A DNA stretch of 64,000 nucleotides, from contig SMMW01000614.1 of assembly GCA_004794655.1 (NCBI GenBank), forward strand, positions 3,784,501 to 3,848,500, read 5' to 3'. Origin of the DNA: Marisa cornuarietis (lineage: Eukaryota > Mollusca > Gastropoda > Architaenioglossa > Ampullariidae). Both the position numbers and the translations under genes were made by a program. Positions 48,741 to 63,101 of this stretch are shown here, piece by piece. The number at the start of each line of letters is the position of its first letter. The first letter of the stretch is position 1. The notes beneath the pieces are model-generated. The model saw only the letters and a program-made list of their open reading frames with translations. It had not been told where the DNA came from and did no database searches.

Positions 48741-48979
48741 AAAACTATGTCATGTTTTTTTTCCATGTGTTTAGCTGTATAATGGTTGTGGTGGTGATGG
48801 CCATTTTCTGGCAAGCAAGAACAGGAAAGCAGGGGGAGAGAGCGATTTCACTTTTGTTTGCCTGTGAGTAGGAATAAAACTTGGTAGACCAAGGCAAATA
48901 TGAACTCATTTAAGTCATATTTGAGATGAGAAATTTACCTTAGTCTTAGATTTTCCACAGCTAGGTCAAAATGACTGCA

Positions 48980-50340
48980 TCATGTTGAAAAAAAAATGAA
49001 CAAGTTTTACCAAGACTACCACAGTGAACTGCTGCCAGTAAGAAACAGCCATGGGTCACAAATGACATTCTAGATCTCTGTGACCAAAGGAGGTCCTTAA
49101 AAGAAAAGCCTGAAGCAGCTTCCAAATAGAAGTGAACTGTGCCATCAAGAAAGGGATGAAGGCAGCTAGTGAGAACTGGAATGATAGCCAATGGTGGGAC
49201 ATAGAGGAGGGAATGGCACGAGGTGACAGCAAAAGCCCTAGCAACTACTAAGGACCCTCACTAAAAAAAGGTCAGCGCAAGACCGGTTATCAAAGACAGC
49301 AATGGCCGCAGAAAGTAATGCTGTATTCAACCGATGGAATGAATACTGCAAAGACCTGAAAAACTTCCAGTTGAAGAACGACGGCAGCATCCTTCAAAAC
49401 ACCCAGACTAGAAACAGTAAACTTGCAGACGTGCCAGTTGTACGGGAGGAGGTCGAAAGAGCTGTACACAGTCTGAAAGGAGGAAAGTTGCCAGATGTTG
49501 ATAATGTGCCAACTGAGCTGCTCAAGCAGGGTGGGGAAGAAACTACAAAGACCCTCACTGTTCTGTACTAGAGTCTGGGAACGAAAAGAATGGACGCATT
49601 CACTAGTCATACCCCTTCCCACAAAATAGAAAACTGTCAGAACTACATAGACTTAAAGAAGGCATTCGACAGAGTCCGGCACGAAGGGTTATGGCGTGTG
49701 ATGGCGAAAATTCAACATTGAAGAAGGCCTTGTCCAGTGCTGCTAGTTAACCAGCTTACTTTCACACCACAGCGGGCGTGCGTCAAGGATGTCCCCTATC
49801 ACCTATGCTGTTCAATATCTTATTTAAAAACAACATGCGTGAAACCATCCACGACCACCACACTTCCATTTCCATTGGTGGAAGGCCGATCTGCAACCTA
49901 CGCTTTGCAGATGAGGTCTGTTAGCACTAACCAAGAACCCGCTAGACCTTTCCAACAGATTGACAGTTCGAACGCATATGTAATGGAGACCAGCACTGAA
50001 AAGAGCAAAGTTGTGATCAGTGGCAAAGGCAAAGCAGAGATCTATATGAATGGGGTACAGCTCGAAGACGTAAGCAGCTTCAAATACTTGGGAGCCACCC
50101 TGTCCAAGGACGGCAGCTCCACGCCAGATATTCACATCAGGATCGCAACAGCAATGGCTAGAAAAGGTTCACTACCAAGTACAATCTGTACAAAGCCCTT
50201 TGTAGTATCGATTCTACTCTACGAATGAGACACGTGGACTCTGCTCTCCAAAACGTAAAGGAAAATCCAGGCATTCGAGAACAAGTGCCTGAGGAGGCTG
50301 TTCCGGGTCTCATATAGAGACGACAGAACCAATGACTTTA
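48980..50340 (+). pseudogene. Decayed LINE (RTE-type), copy 2
   Basis: On the plus strand the pieces read in order: VTNDILDLCDQRRSLK, EGMARGDSKS, AESNAVFNRWNEYCKDLKNF, REEVERAVHSLKGGKLPDVD, IDLKKAFDRVRHEGLWRVM, ICNLRFADEV, MNGVQLEDVSSFKYLGATLS and KCLRRLFRVSYRD, with at least four frameshifts and stops. The catalytic FADD box reads FADE. It lies between the stathmin 3' end and alpha-tubulin. Confidence 0.85.
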
Positions 50341-50529
50341 TACGAAGCACTGTTGCCACGTACACTAGCAGGACACCAATTCGCAGCAGTCAATGAGATT
50401 CGTCATTTAAAAATGCTGCTTTTAGGGTTGGGGGATGGGTTTGGGTATTTTAGGTCGAGCCAGCAGCTAAAGCTATATCACGACAAAGCAGCTAGCCCTG
50501 TAAACAGATGTTACATGTAGAGAAAACAG

Positions 50530-52425
50530 CTTTGCCGAGATGAGATGTAGACAACCAATCCTCAGAGCATTTGTGACAGGCGCTAATTAATTGTTGCGTT
50601 ACAGGACCGCACGGGATTTAGGGTGGGGAGGGAAATCTATCCCTGGGGTTAAAAGTTAAACTGCAAAATTCACAATCAACATCTAGACACTTTGTCTAGA
50701 ACGACAAGAAGTTCACTTGTCAGAAGCTTTATCTATCTGTCTCTTCCTCTTGGCTGCGTGTTTTTGTTGTTATCTGTTTTTTCTGAAAGAAGAGTCAGGT
50801 GATGGAGGACGCTGAAAACCAGGTGTAAACATGAATGTGCACGCGCACGAATGGCAGCAATTAACTGCACGTTGAGAAGAGTTTACGGACAAAGCATAGA
50901 AACGATTTTTCCCCTCGCAGGGTTACTATCGCTACCTATTCATCTGTTTCTCTGCTCGCTCGCTTCCAATCGATAAAAGCAACAACTTCTGCAACCGGCT
51001 TCCATGACACTCGGCTGGCCACAGGGGAGACTGAATACCGTTGGTGGAGGGCTCGCTGCCTTGTTCTTGTGGGATCAGTGACTAAGAACTCCTCTCCCGC
51101 ACGCCCCCAACCCCTCTCCCTGCATGCGCGTGGGCCCTCGAGCGGCTTTTACGCACACTGTTCACACCCCCCCCCTCCCAGCACGCGTGAGTGTCGTCTG
51201 CAGGCGAAGCCAGCGCCACACGAATGACGACAAGATGGCAGGAGTGTCGCACTCGCTAACGTTGGACGATTTATCTTCGATCATTCTTCGATTGTGTTGC
51301 CGTTCTACATTCCATCAGACTGCTTCCAACTGCGCAGTGAGGCAGGCAGCTGTATTGATCAGGCGATTTTGCAAAATTGGTTTTACTTCTGGCTAGGTTG
51401 GTGGATGAGTACGCTGGGGGAAAACCAGCCTCATCAAGGAAGGAGAAATCATTTTCTAACACTCAGAGTAGGGAAGAATAAACTGATGATCATAGAAGCA
51501 TGACCCATACTTTGACAGTTCAGTTTACGCGCAAATCAGTATTATATTGATTCCCATTTCGTCACTACTTACAGTATATAGTAAAGTTTTTTCCCCATAC
51601 ATACTTGTTGGCGGTAGGGAAGTCCTTAATCGACTGTACGCTGAAGCTAGTTCTTGAATCAGAAGTACACGATAATTATTTTAATATGTATTATGTAAAA
51701 CTAAAATGTAGTTTGACTGTTACTCTTGAAACGGTGTAGTTCTGTTAACTTCAATGAAAAGAGGGAAAGAAAGATTTCAACATTGTGTTCAAAGGAAGGG
51801 GAAGGGATGGAGTGAAATCGTTTCTCGTCAATAATATTTGTGGAGCTATTGGACAAATCAAACTCATACAACTGGAATCAAAGACAAGCTATCGAGTATC
51901 TCTCAATAGATTTTTTTTTTATCCGAAGCTAGAAACGAACACCGCTTTCCCGACACATATTCGTCAAGCAAATCAGATCGTAGTCCAAAGGACCAGACAT
52001 CCGTTTTCAGTCTTGAAACAGCGAAAACACATTTTTTAACATTTTAAATAAAAATATACGAGTAAGTAAAATGCATAATGTCAGTCCAGACACCAGCCAC
52101 CGACACAAATTTGCGCATCGGAAAACAGATTCGACTGTGTAGGTCACTTAGGTTTTAATTATTTATTAACGTTGATTAAAGACACTGACTCAATGAAAGA
52201 TACGACCACCAACGGTTTCAGCGCTTTGCTTTAAATATTTATGTTAATTGTGTTTTATTGACGTTGCTTTTATCTTGCTATACGAACGCTAGTATAGTTT
52301 CTGCGATGTCAGTCGAGTTTAATGGTAAATGAAAAAAAAGCCTCCCGTATCTTTAATCACTAGAACCAGTATATAGCCATCTATCGTTGTCATGGTAATG
52401 AGTTTTGTTTAGGCGCATTGCATTT

Positions 52426-52510
<85 letters not shown>

Positions 52511-53480
52511 TTTCCTAGAGTTTGACTTGTAGAAAGAAAAATCAGATAACCTTATTACGACGAGTTTCATGCATTATTTACATCACTGAAATGTCGCAGG
52601 TTCTTTCTCTCTCAATCGATCTGTCTGCTCAGTCTTTGTCACTCTTGTCCTCATAATGTTTGCCACATTTTTGCATTTAACTGTGTTCAGATGTTGGTAA
52701 TGATTCCACATAGACAAGTAACACTGAACTGTGAGTGGTTCACTGTGTTTAGGGACTAGCACGTAAAGTCTCTCCTTTCGCCATCTTTTACCTTTCCGTG
52801 GGAAAATAAGGTACCCATCACTTTGCCTAAAGTCTCGAACTGGAACTTGCTACTCTCAAGGCGCAGACAGCAACTACAAGGTTATTGATCGAGCCAAACT
52901 TCTTACGGACGACTAATGTGTAACTCCTTAGAAATAGGATGTTTACATCCTTGGGTATCTAGAGTATCAGTAAAGGGAGATCTCTCATTCATTTTCCATC
53001 TTTACATTTTCTTTAACTGCACTTTATTTGTCAAGTTCCTTTGCCATGCAGTAGTAAGGTAAAAAACAAAAAAAGGAGAGAGAGAGAAAGTACCTTTTAT
53101 GAAAGGGTATGATTTAGCTGTTTTACTGTTCCTAGTTTTATTTTCATGGCTTGTTCGCCGTTTTTCCATTCATCGTAGAACAATCAAACTCCTTATTCAT
53201 TTTGATACCATTTAACTTAGAATATCTTGGGGAGTCAGATAAGACATTTAAATATCTTTTACTGGTGACTGCACGACGTAACCCTATCGAAAATTCGCGA
53301 AACGTCCGATACGTTGGTGACGTCTTAGTCAAAAGGTATCTCTCTTTAAACCACAGGCACACCGTTAGGACTATTTTCTCAACAGTTCCAGTCATTTGAA
53401 TGATCGTTTGCCTCACGTGACTTGAGAGAGGCCAGGGCGGGAAGTATGCCAGTTCCATACCCACATGATACTGAGCAGCG
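50530..53480. other. Gene-free interval upstream of alpha-tubulin
   Basis: Apart from the (TG)39 repeat there is nothing recognised. A C-rich stretch lies near 51170. Confidence 0.6.
52431..52508. repeat. (TG)39 microsatellite
   Basis: An uninterrupted 78-bp TG run, the longest simple repeat in the window, 1.05 kb upstream of the alpha-tubulin promoter. Confidence 0.98.
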
Positions 53481-53553
53481 CTGACGTAGCCACGCAACCC
53501 GCGGACCGCCGTCTGCCAGCGGATGTGTCAACGAGCTGCTGTTTGGCCTGCAA

Positions 53554-53711
53554 CCAATGACAACCAGCCCTGACTATAAAGATGGAAGGCTTCCAGCAAC
53601 GGGTTCCACTGCTCATTGTTTCTCACGAGAGACGCATCAGGTCTTGGTGAGGGCGCGGCCATAAATCTTTTCTTGCTTATTCTGCAAAACAGCCCACCCA
53701 ACTGCAGCATC
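53554..53711 (+). promoter_or_regulatory. Alpha-tubulin core promoter (CCAAT box, TATA box) and 5' UTR
   Basis: A CCAAT box at 53554-53558 and a TATAAA at 53575-53580 lie 17 nt apart. A start site about 25-30 nt past the TATA would give a 5' UTR of about 105 nt before the ATG at 53712. The upstream 100 bp is GC-rich and contains a TGACGTAG CRE-like half-site near 53482. Confidence 0.7.
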
Positions 53712-56729
<3,018 letters not shown>

Positions 56730-57026
56730 ATAGCCCCACGTTATCGCCTGACCTCTCTCTGAATAACCAATACCTATCAAACAGAATTGTTGTATTATGA
56801 GACAGAACTATGACCACATTCGGTTCTAGTACCTCAGCTGTTAAAATAATCATTTCCAAAAAAGTATCTTTGTTACGACGATGAAAATCCCGAAAATTGC
56901 AAGGTTTCATTCTTTTGGATAGGAAACTCTTTGACTGTAAAGTCTTGTAGATTTGGTACGTAAGTTTGCGCTTAAGCAGTGCGACTTAAAAACAGTTGTG
57001 TTTTTATCTTATATTTTCAGTGAAAT

Positions 57027-57032
57027 AATAAA
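57027..57032 (+). terminator. Alpha-tubulin polyadenylation signal
   Basis: AATAAA lies 298 nt past the stop in the context GAAATAATAAAATATC, followed by a T-rich stretch, which gives a 3' UTR of about 0.3 kb. Confidence 0.7.
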
Positions 57033-58116
57033 ATATCATTTTTTCTCACCGTTTCTGAGAAAAATTGGTGTTTACATTGTTTTTCATTGTTTAAGCTTAC
57101 ATCCTCCTCTTGCATTCTCTCACGACTGTGTTTAGTAAGATAATTAGATATTAAGCAAGTCTTTCTCTAGTCTTACACTTTTTCTCTCCCATTCTTGGGC
57201 TGTCACGCAGGTGCTCAGCACTTTCTTTTTACTTACGCACCCTCCCCCTCAGATAGAAAGAGAGGGGAGAATAGAAAGCGAAGGGTACGTCCCATTCGCA
57301 GGACTCATCGAACTGTTCAAACAGAACCATACGGAGAAAGCCGGGCCGCATACTGTTTTCATTAACAACAATTAGGTGCAGCATAGGATTGCGGCCCTGT
57401 AACGTGGTGATAGTGTGGTGTAGCTACATGGTCCTGCTGGGACGACACCAGGCCATGCAGCGCCGCGTCGCCCAGCGACGATCCACAACGGCCATGCATG
57501 CAAACGATGTGTATCGATTGGCTGCAGCGTATGCGCGCACCTCTTGCTGGCATGGCGACTTCTGCTCCCAGCATCGCGATATCGACTGGCCGCGATTCGT
57601 GTGCAAACACATGCAGTTCCTGCAGAATAGCCCCCCTCTCCATCCATAGCGACTTTAAAACGGGCTGAAACGACAGTTTTATTACTTGCTGATCCTAGCA
57701 CGACTTTAACAATTTAGTCGGTTGGACGTTGACAGGTAGTCCGTGGGAAGCAACCATCATGCACGAACTCATGAAAAAAACAATCGACATGTTTTGTTGG
57801 TTTTTTTGTTGTTTTTTGTTTCTCGTTGTTCCTGGCATTGGTTTGCGGTTTTAACAAGGGACGTTTTGTGGAATTCGTCTGGTTGTGGATATGAACACCA
57901 ACACACACACACACACGACCAATATCACACATGCAACCGGTAACCTTCGCTTAGAACGACTATATTTAAAACTGCCCAAACCAAATGTAAATCCAACAAT
58001 TTAAGAATAAGAACTAATAACGATTACTCCACAGTTTAACCATAGAAGAACTCCATGCAGCAAAATTGTAAAATATGCAACAGCACTTACTATACTTCGG
58101 TAATAGTAACAGTGCA

Positions 58117-58156
58117 TTTATATATAGCGCCTTCCCAGTACCCTCCGGGCTAAATG
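58117..58156 (+). repeat. Probable LINE 3'-tail fragment
   Basis: ATATATAGCGCCTTCCCAGT and the following bases resemble the 'tatatagcgcttt-ccagta' tail of CR1/jockey-type LINEs. It is short and without coding sequence. Confidence 0.35.
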
Positions 58157-58744
58157 CACACAGTTGGACGAGTACACATCTCAGCTTTTAAAAGTAGGCA
58201 TCAAATGCACTTTTATGAACACTATCGCACGCACGCACGCGCACACACGTACACACACACTCACACAGATCGGGGGGGGGACTGGAATACACTGAGCACG
58301 TGTTTCAATATTATCTATTTTGAGTACTATTGTATAAACGGGCTCACGCTCGCTTGAGTACTACCACAAGAGGATGACAAAAAATACGAAAACACCGAGG
58401 ACAACTATGCAGAAATAAATTACTTCAGATGAACAGTGACTAGAATAAGATGTATCACGAAACCAATTTAGATTGAGTTTTTATTGATAACGTTTGATAA
58501 TATACTTTATACAGTATTTAGGAAGCTGAATTGTTTAACAACTGGTTTTTATGTGTTTTGACATAGAAATGCTTAAAGCACCTGTCAGTACAACTCTAGT
58601 TTTTTAAAACAGAACTAAACATCAACGAAGTGAACCAAGAAGGAAATAACTACAGACGGAGAGGTAGACAAATAGATTGGCGGCGAGTTGGATGATTTAA
58701 CTGAATGGATGAATGTTTCCACAAGTCCCTAAGCCCGGTCTCAC

Positions 58745-58911
58745 GACATTCACTACACATTTTGCCTAGGACATAGTGGCTCTTGGGGCCCTGGGCGAAT
58801 ATCATATGCGGGGCCTGTATACCGTACAACAGAATCTCCTTTCGCGGGGCCACCTCAGGCGCGGGGTCTGGGGGCGGTCGCCCTGCTCGCCCCACCCTAG
58901 CGCCGGCTCTG
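58745..58911. mobile_element. hAT-like transposon end
   Basis: Reversed from 58911 the sequence begins CAGAGCCGGCGCTAGGGTGG and continues GC-rich, closely like the terminal repeat of a widespread hAT group whose ends start CAG-GCCGG-CTAG. The other end is not visible, so this is a fragment of unknown left limit. Confidence 0.5.
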
Positions 58912-58930
58912 AGTGAAGGATAATTAAAAT

Positions 58931-59047
58931 TTCATAAGCGGATCTAATAAATACAACAGCATGTATTTCTTTCATAGTCAAATCTAATAAACACATCAGC
59001 ATATTTTTTTCATAAGCAAATCAAATAAATACAACATCATAACAATT
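58931..59047. repeat. Three-copy minisatellite, unit about 40 bp
   Basis: Units start at 58931, 58971 and 59009, each beginning TTCATA and containing AATAAA-ACA-CA-CAT blocks. They differ at several positions, so the array is not recent. Confidence 0.8.
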
Positions 59048-60901
59048 ATTTTCTCTATTTCCTCCGGTATCGATTGGTGTTTACCCTGCTTCCTATCTCT
59101 GTCACCGTCAGTCGGTTGGCAGGAAAGGTGTCAAAGCTTTTTGAACCGCCTAACACCGCCCCTCGAGCTACCCCATTGCAAATGTTCTGGATTTTTTCCC
59201 CCCATGGGTTTATTTCCATGAACGGTTCAGTATATGACTGGGGGGTGGGGAAAAGCGGAGAGGTCCGGGAAAATGGTTGAATAATATTTCAGTCTCGCAT
59301 CCATTCTAGATACGACAAGTACTTGATGAAAGGGATCCACGCACTTTCACGCTAAGTTCGGTTTAAAGGACAAGTCAAGTCAAATAACAGTTGCGTTTGA
59401 ACGGTGGAATTTGACGACGTAAATTTTGGGCTGGAAAAAATAGCAATATAATCCTTTAATAACAATTTAATTACAATTTTAAATACAGCGCTTGGCCTGC
59501 ACCATGAGAGGCAGGATACTTGGTTGTTGAGTGACGGCAAATGCTCAGAAATGCAAGGATTATATTATCGTTTGTGTACTCGTCAAGACACTGGCAACAT
59601 GCATCTGGGGACTATGTCATACAATAAGCCAGGAATCGATCACGAAGAGCTGGGTGAAAGTAAATGACGAGGCCTGATAGCGGTGGGGGAGGGGGTAAAC
59701 CACATTAAACAGTAACATAGAGTGCCTATGGGAAAACTGCAAACACAATATGGCAATCGTTGCGGAAGAGTGATATCACTAATGATCTCTGTCTCAGAAC
59801 TGGAATAATGTTATTGCATACAGAAAAAAGTATTCTGTGCCATCATGGTATCCTTTAGTATTCTTGGAGAATTTTTTTTTTTTTTTGCGAATGTTTGTAT
59901 TCAAATGATGCCAAGGTAGCATTTGCACAGTCTTGTAAACAAATGATTGAAGCCAGTGTCTTCCACCCACGATGCTTTCTCAAAGGAAGAACTGGCTGAC
60001 GTTTGATTTTGCCAATCTTTTGATTTCGAACCTTAAAAAAATCTTGTGGTTCCATTCTATATTCCAAAATTTGGGCTGCTCAGCTAGTCTCTGTGGCAGT
60101 CCTCTACCCTCTTCTTGTCAATTCTCTCTCTCTCTTTCTCATATAAGATCACGATTTAGGCCAGCTTGATTTCCGTTGCAAACAAGTATGGAAACATAAT
60201 GGCCTCCATGAACAAACCTGAAGCTGAACACGATTGCAAACGATTTTTGTAACTTAAAATTTTGTGCAGAAAAAAATCAGAACGTCAGTTTTCGCCATTT
60301 GAGCTTTTTATTAGACTTGCTTTGCTCTTTAACTGGTCAGTCCCGCGATAGTCTCATTGGAAGGTGTGATGACTTTAAGTTTGGGCACTCCAAACTGCTG
60401 CAGCACTTAGATAATTGTCTTGACAGTGATGCAAGCTGTTCATCCCCGATGGTTTCCACAGCCTTTTTCCGGGACACATTAGCTGACTGTACAAGCTTAC
60501 AGACAACTAAAATCTATCGCACTGTGTCTTTATGATAGCGAGAAAGGCATAAGAGCCCGTCAGAAATACACTCACTGTGTAGAGATGTAGATGTATCAAA
60601 CTTAGTAACCTCTTAATTTTGAAGATCTACCAAGTCAAATACATAGCAATAACATCAATAAACCACTCCCTTACCAACAGAAAACCTGTAAAGCAAAAAT
60701 GGCAAACTTTGACAAAACATCAATGAAAATAGAAAAAAGAAATCAGTTTGGACATTAGTTTTATGAAGTAGTCGTGTTGAAAATCTGTTAAGACGATGAT
60801 TTAAGATTTGTAAATGTTTTGCATGCCCACAGGCTCAGTTCAAGTATATGTATAAAGAACGAAGGGATGAAAAGAGAAGCATACTTTAAAGTAATAAACA
60901 A

Positions 60902-60905
<4 letters not shown>

Positions 60906-60968
<63 letters not shown>
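60906..60968. repeat. (GAT)n trinucleotide microsatellite
   Basis: About 20 uninterrupted GAT/ATG units, which create an apparent poly-aspartate frame on the plus strand. Confidence 0.98.
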
Positions 60969-60971
<3 letters not shown>

Positions 60972-61626
60972 ATTTGCCACCCCGTGCATCATGCCCCTGC
61001 CTTTTACTCACATACTTTAACTACGATTCATCATTATTGTTTGGAGCTACGTAAATGGCAGAATACAGAAAAAGCCAAAGTTAGCAAATTGGAAATAAAG
61101 ATAAAAAATTTAAGAACAAAAATAGTACTTATAAATTGTTTGTATAAACTGGAAATATCCAAAGAAAGCGTTCGTCTACTTTATAAATTGAAATTCTAAT
61201 TAATGAACATTTTTATTTAAAAAAATCATTAAAGGCGATGTTCTCTTAGTCATTTGCCAGTGACGGGAGGTGATCAACCTCTTGCAGAAACGACGAAGTA
61301 CTTAAATTATTTGCCCTTGATTTTTTTTTTATAAACAGCCCAACTCTGTGGGAAATCCTTATTTATGATATCCTTCCCAAAGACAAACAGTATACAGCCT
61401 GTTAGCCTATTACTTTTCAAACCTGAAAACAAAAGCACGCATTACGTGATTCGATCTTTCCTTTTTATTGTTGTCTTTAAATGAAATTAGAAATGACAAT
61501 AATAATTTGTAAAGTGTATTTCCCCGTGTGGATGCGAGCTAATTGTGCTGCACATAATAGACTACCAACGAGCTGACAGTCAACCATACAAGTAACATAA
61601 GTGTCAGCAAACAGATGACACCATAA

Positions 61627-61672
61627 AAAAACAAAACAAAACAAACAAACAAACAAACAAACAAACAAACAA
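61627..61672. repeat. (AAAC)n microsatellite
   Basis: AAAAC units pass into about eight AAAC units. Confidence 0.95.
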
Positions 61673-61802
61673 AGAAAGTACGTGGATAAAGAATTGAAGA
61701 GTGGGCAAAACAGTACTCTTGATTATACAAGATATTTCTTAACGAATTAAGTTTTGAGGCCGAATTTGAACGATTGAAATGTATGCACAGTTTGGAGAGA
61801 AA

Positions 61803-62146
61803 GGGGAAGAGAATTTCAAAAGCGGGGCCTTCCTTCTCGTACGTGGCACAGAGGACAACACCATCAAACCAAAGAGACCCACTTGGGTGCTAAAACATCA
61901 GTACCTCAGACAGGTGTGCTGGACAAGGGCGTGAAAATACGGCCTGAACACAGAGAGAAAGTGGACTGGAACCCACAGGGGAGGCGCAGGGTTGGAAGAC
62001 CCAGACAGACGTGGAGAAGATCGGTCCACGGCGAGGCGGAGGCAGCTGGAATGACATGGGCTCAAATGGGGAGGGAGGCCCAGAACCGGGTTCGCTGGCG
62101 TGGTGTAGTTGCGGCCCTATGCTCCACTGGGGGTGAAAAGAAATAA
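61803..62146 (+). pseudogene. LINE 3' end (C-terminal tail of a non-LTR reverse transcriptase)
   Basis: The frame 61883-62146 ends DWNPQGRRRVGRPRQTWRRS, then GEAEAAGMTWAQMGREAQNR and VRWRGVVAALCSTGG, stop. The 'GRPRxTWRRxxxxE...NRxxWRxxVxALCS' signature is the conserved extreme C-terminus of a LINE family seen in many animals. The rest of the element is missing, consistent with 5' truncation. Confidence 0.8.
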
Positions 62147-63074
62147 GAAGAAGACAGAGAGAAAGTCATACCTTTTACCTGCCATTATATAGAGTTTATA
62201 GGCATTGTACATGTGTATGGCTATTAGTTATACGATTTTCGCATGGTTGCGTTTCTTTGTAAGGGACATAGCTACTCGATGCTTCTTCTGTAATAAAACA
62301 GAGTTTTTTCCCTTACCTTTTACGTGTACTTCAATATTATGAGCTCATTAATAATGACTAACTGATAACACGTCGTTGAGAGAGAGAGAGAAAAAAAAAG
62401 AACGTGAAGAAAAAAGTACTCAGTAACAAATAGTTTGTACTAAAGTTACTAAATAAACGCTTTGCTATAAAAGCGTGATAAAAAATAGACCAATGGTGAT
62501 ACCAGTGGTTGTAACAATACAAGTGTTTTTGAACATACAGAATACATTTGATGCCTTTCTCCCAACAGTCATCTGGTGTCTATCCTTTTGGTGTAAAAAA
62601 GAATTGCGGAAATAACGATTAAAAAAAACTTGCTCCAGAAAAAAGTTCTCAAAAACACTTGAGGGATCGAGGTGTGTGAATGAAGTATGTTTACTCACAC
62701 ACTCAAGTGTTCCTCTGCTAGATTATTATCCCTTCCACTACTTTAATGTTCTTTTGAGCTACTCTGCTTAATTCCCTCTTAATTTAATGTGTTCTTTACA
62801 CCGATCTAAAACTACTTATTCTTTCTGCTTATCCAACATCACACAGATAAAAGAAAGAATCAAATAACCTCATAACTTAGTATGGAAAAAATAAGATTAC
62901 AATTAAGCCGCCCTGATGTGAATACTCTTCTCGCTTCTCTGCCCTGTCAGTAGGCGACAGCTTGTGACAGCGGGGACTAGGATGAGTTAACACAGGCTTG
63001 TGATAAGTGTCACTGACTCACACCTACTACGTCCCAATCAAAATAACCTGCCAAGCCCTAGTTTGTAATGATCT

Positions 63075-63101
63075 GGGTCAACAGTCGCTGCAATATGACC
63101 C
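63075..63101. promoter_or_regulatory. Inverted GGGTCA/TGACCC half-sites
   Basis: GGGTCA (63075-63080) and its reverse complement TGACCC (63096-63101) are separated by 15 nt. The half-sites resemble nuclear-receptor binding sites, though the spacing is unusual. No gene is visible downstream within the window. Confidence 0.2.

Noticed and set aside
57362..57701. Overlapping frames in the GC-rich block after alpha-tubulin
   Set aside because: Several frames on both strands are open at once, as expected from GC-rich non-coding sequence, and none resembles a known protein.
60819..61199. 126-codon plus-strand frame with 20 consecutive aspartates
   Set aside because: The acidic run is created by the (GAT)n microsatellite, and the flanking sequence is AT-rich with no recognisable domain.
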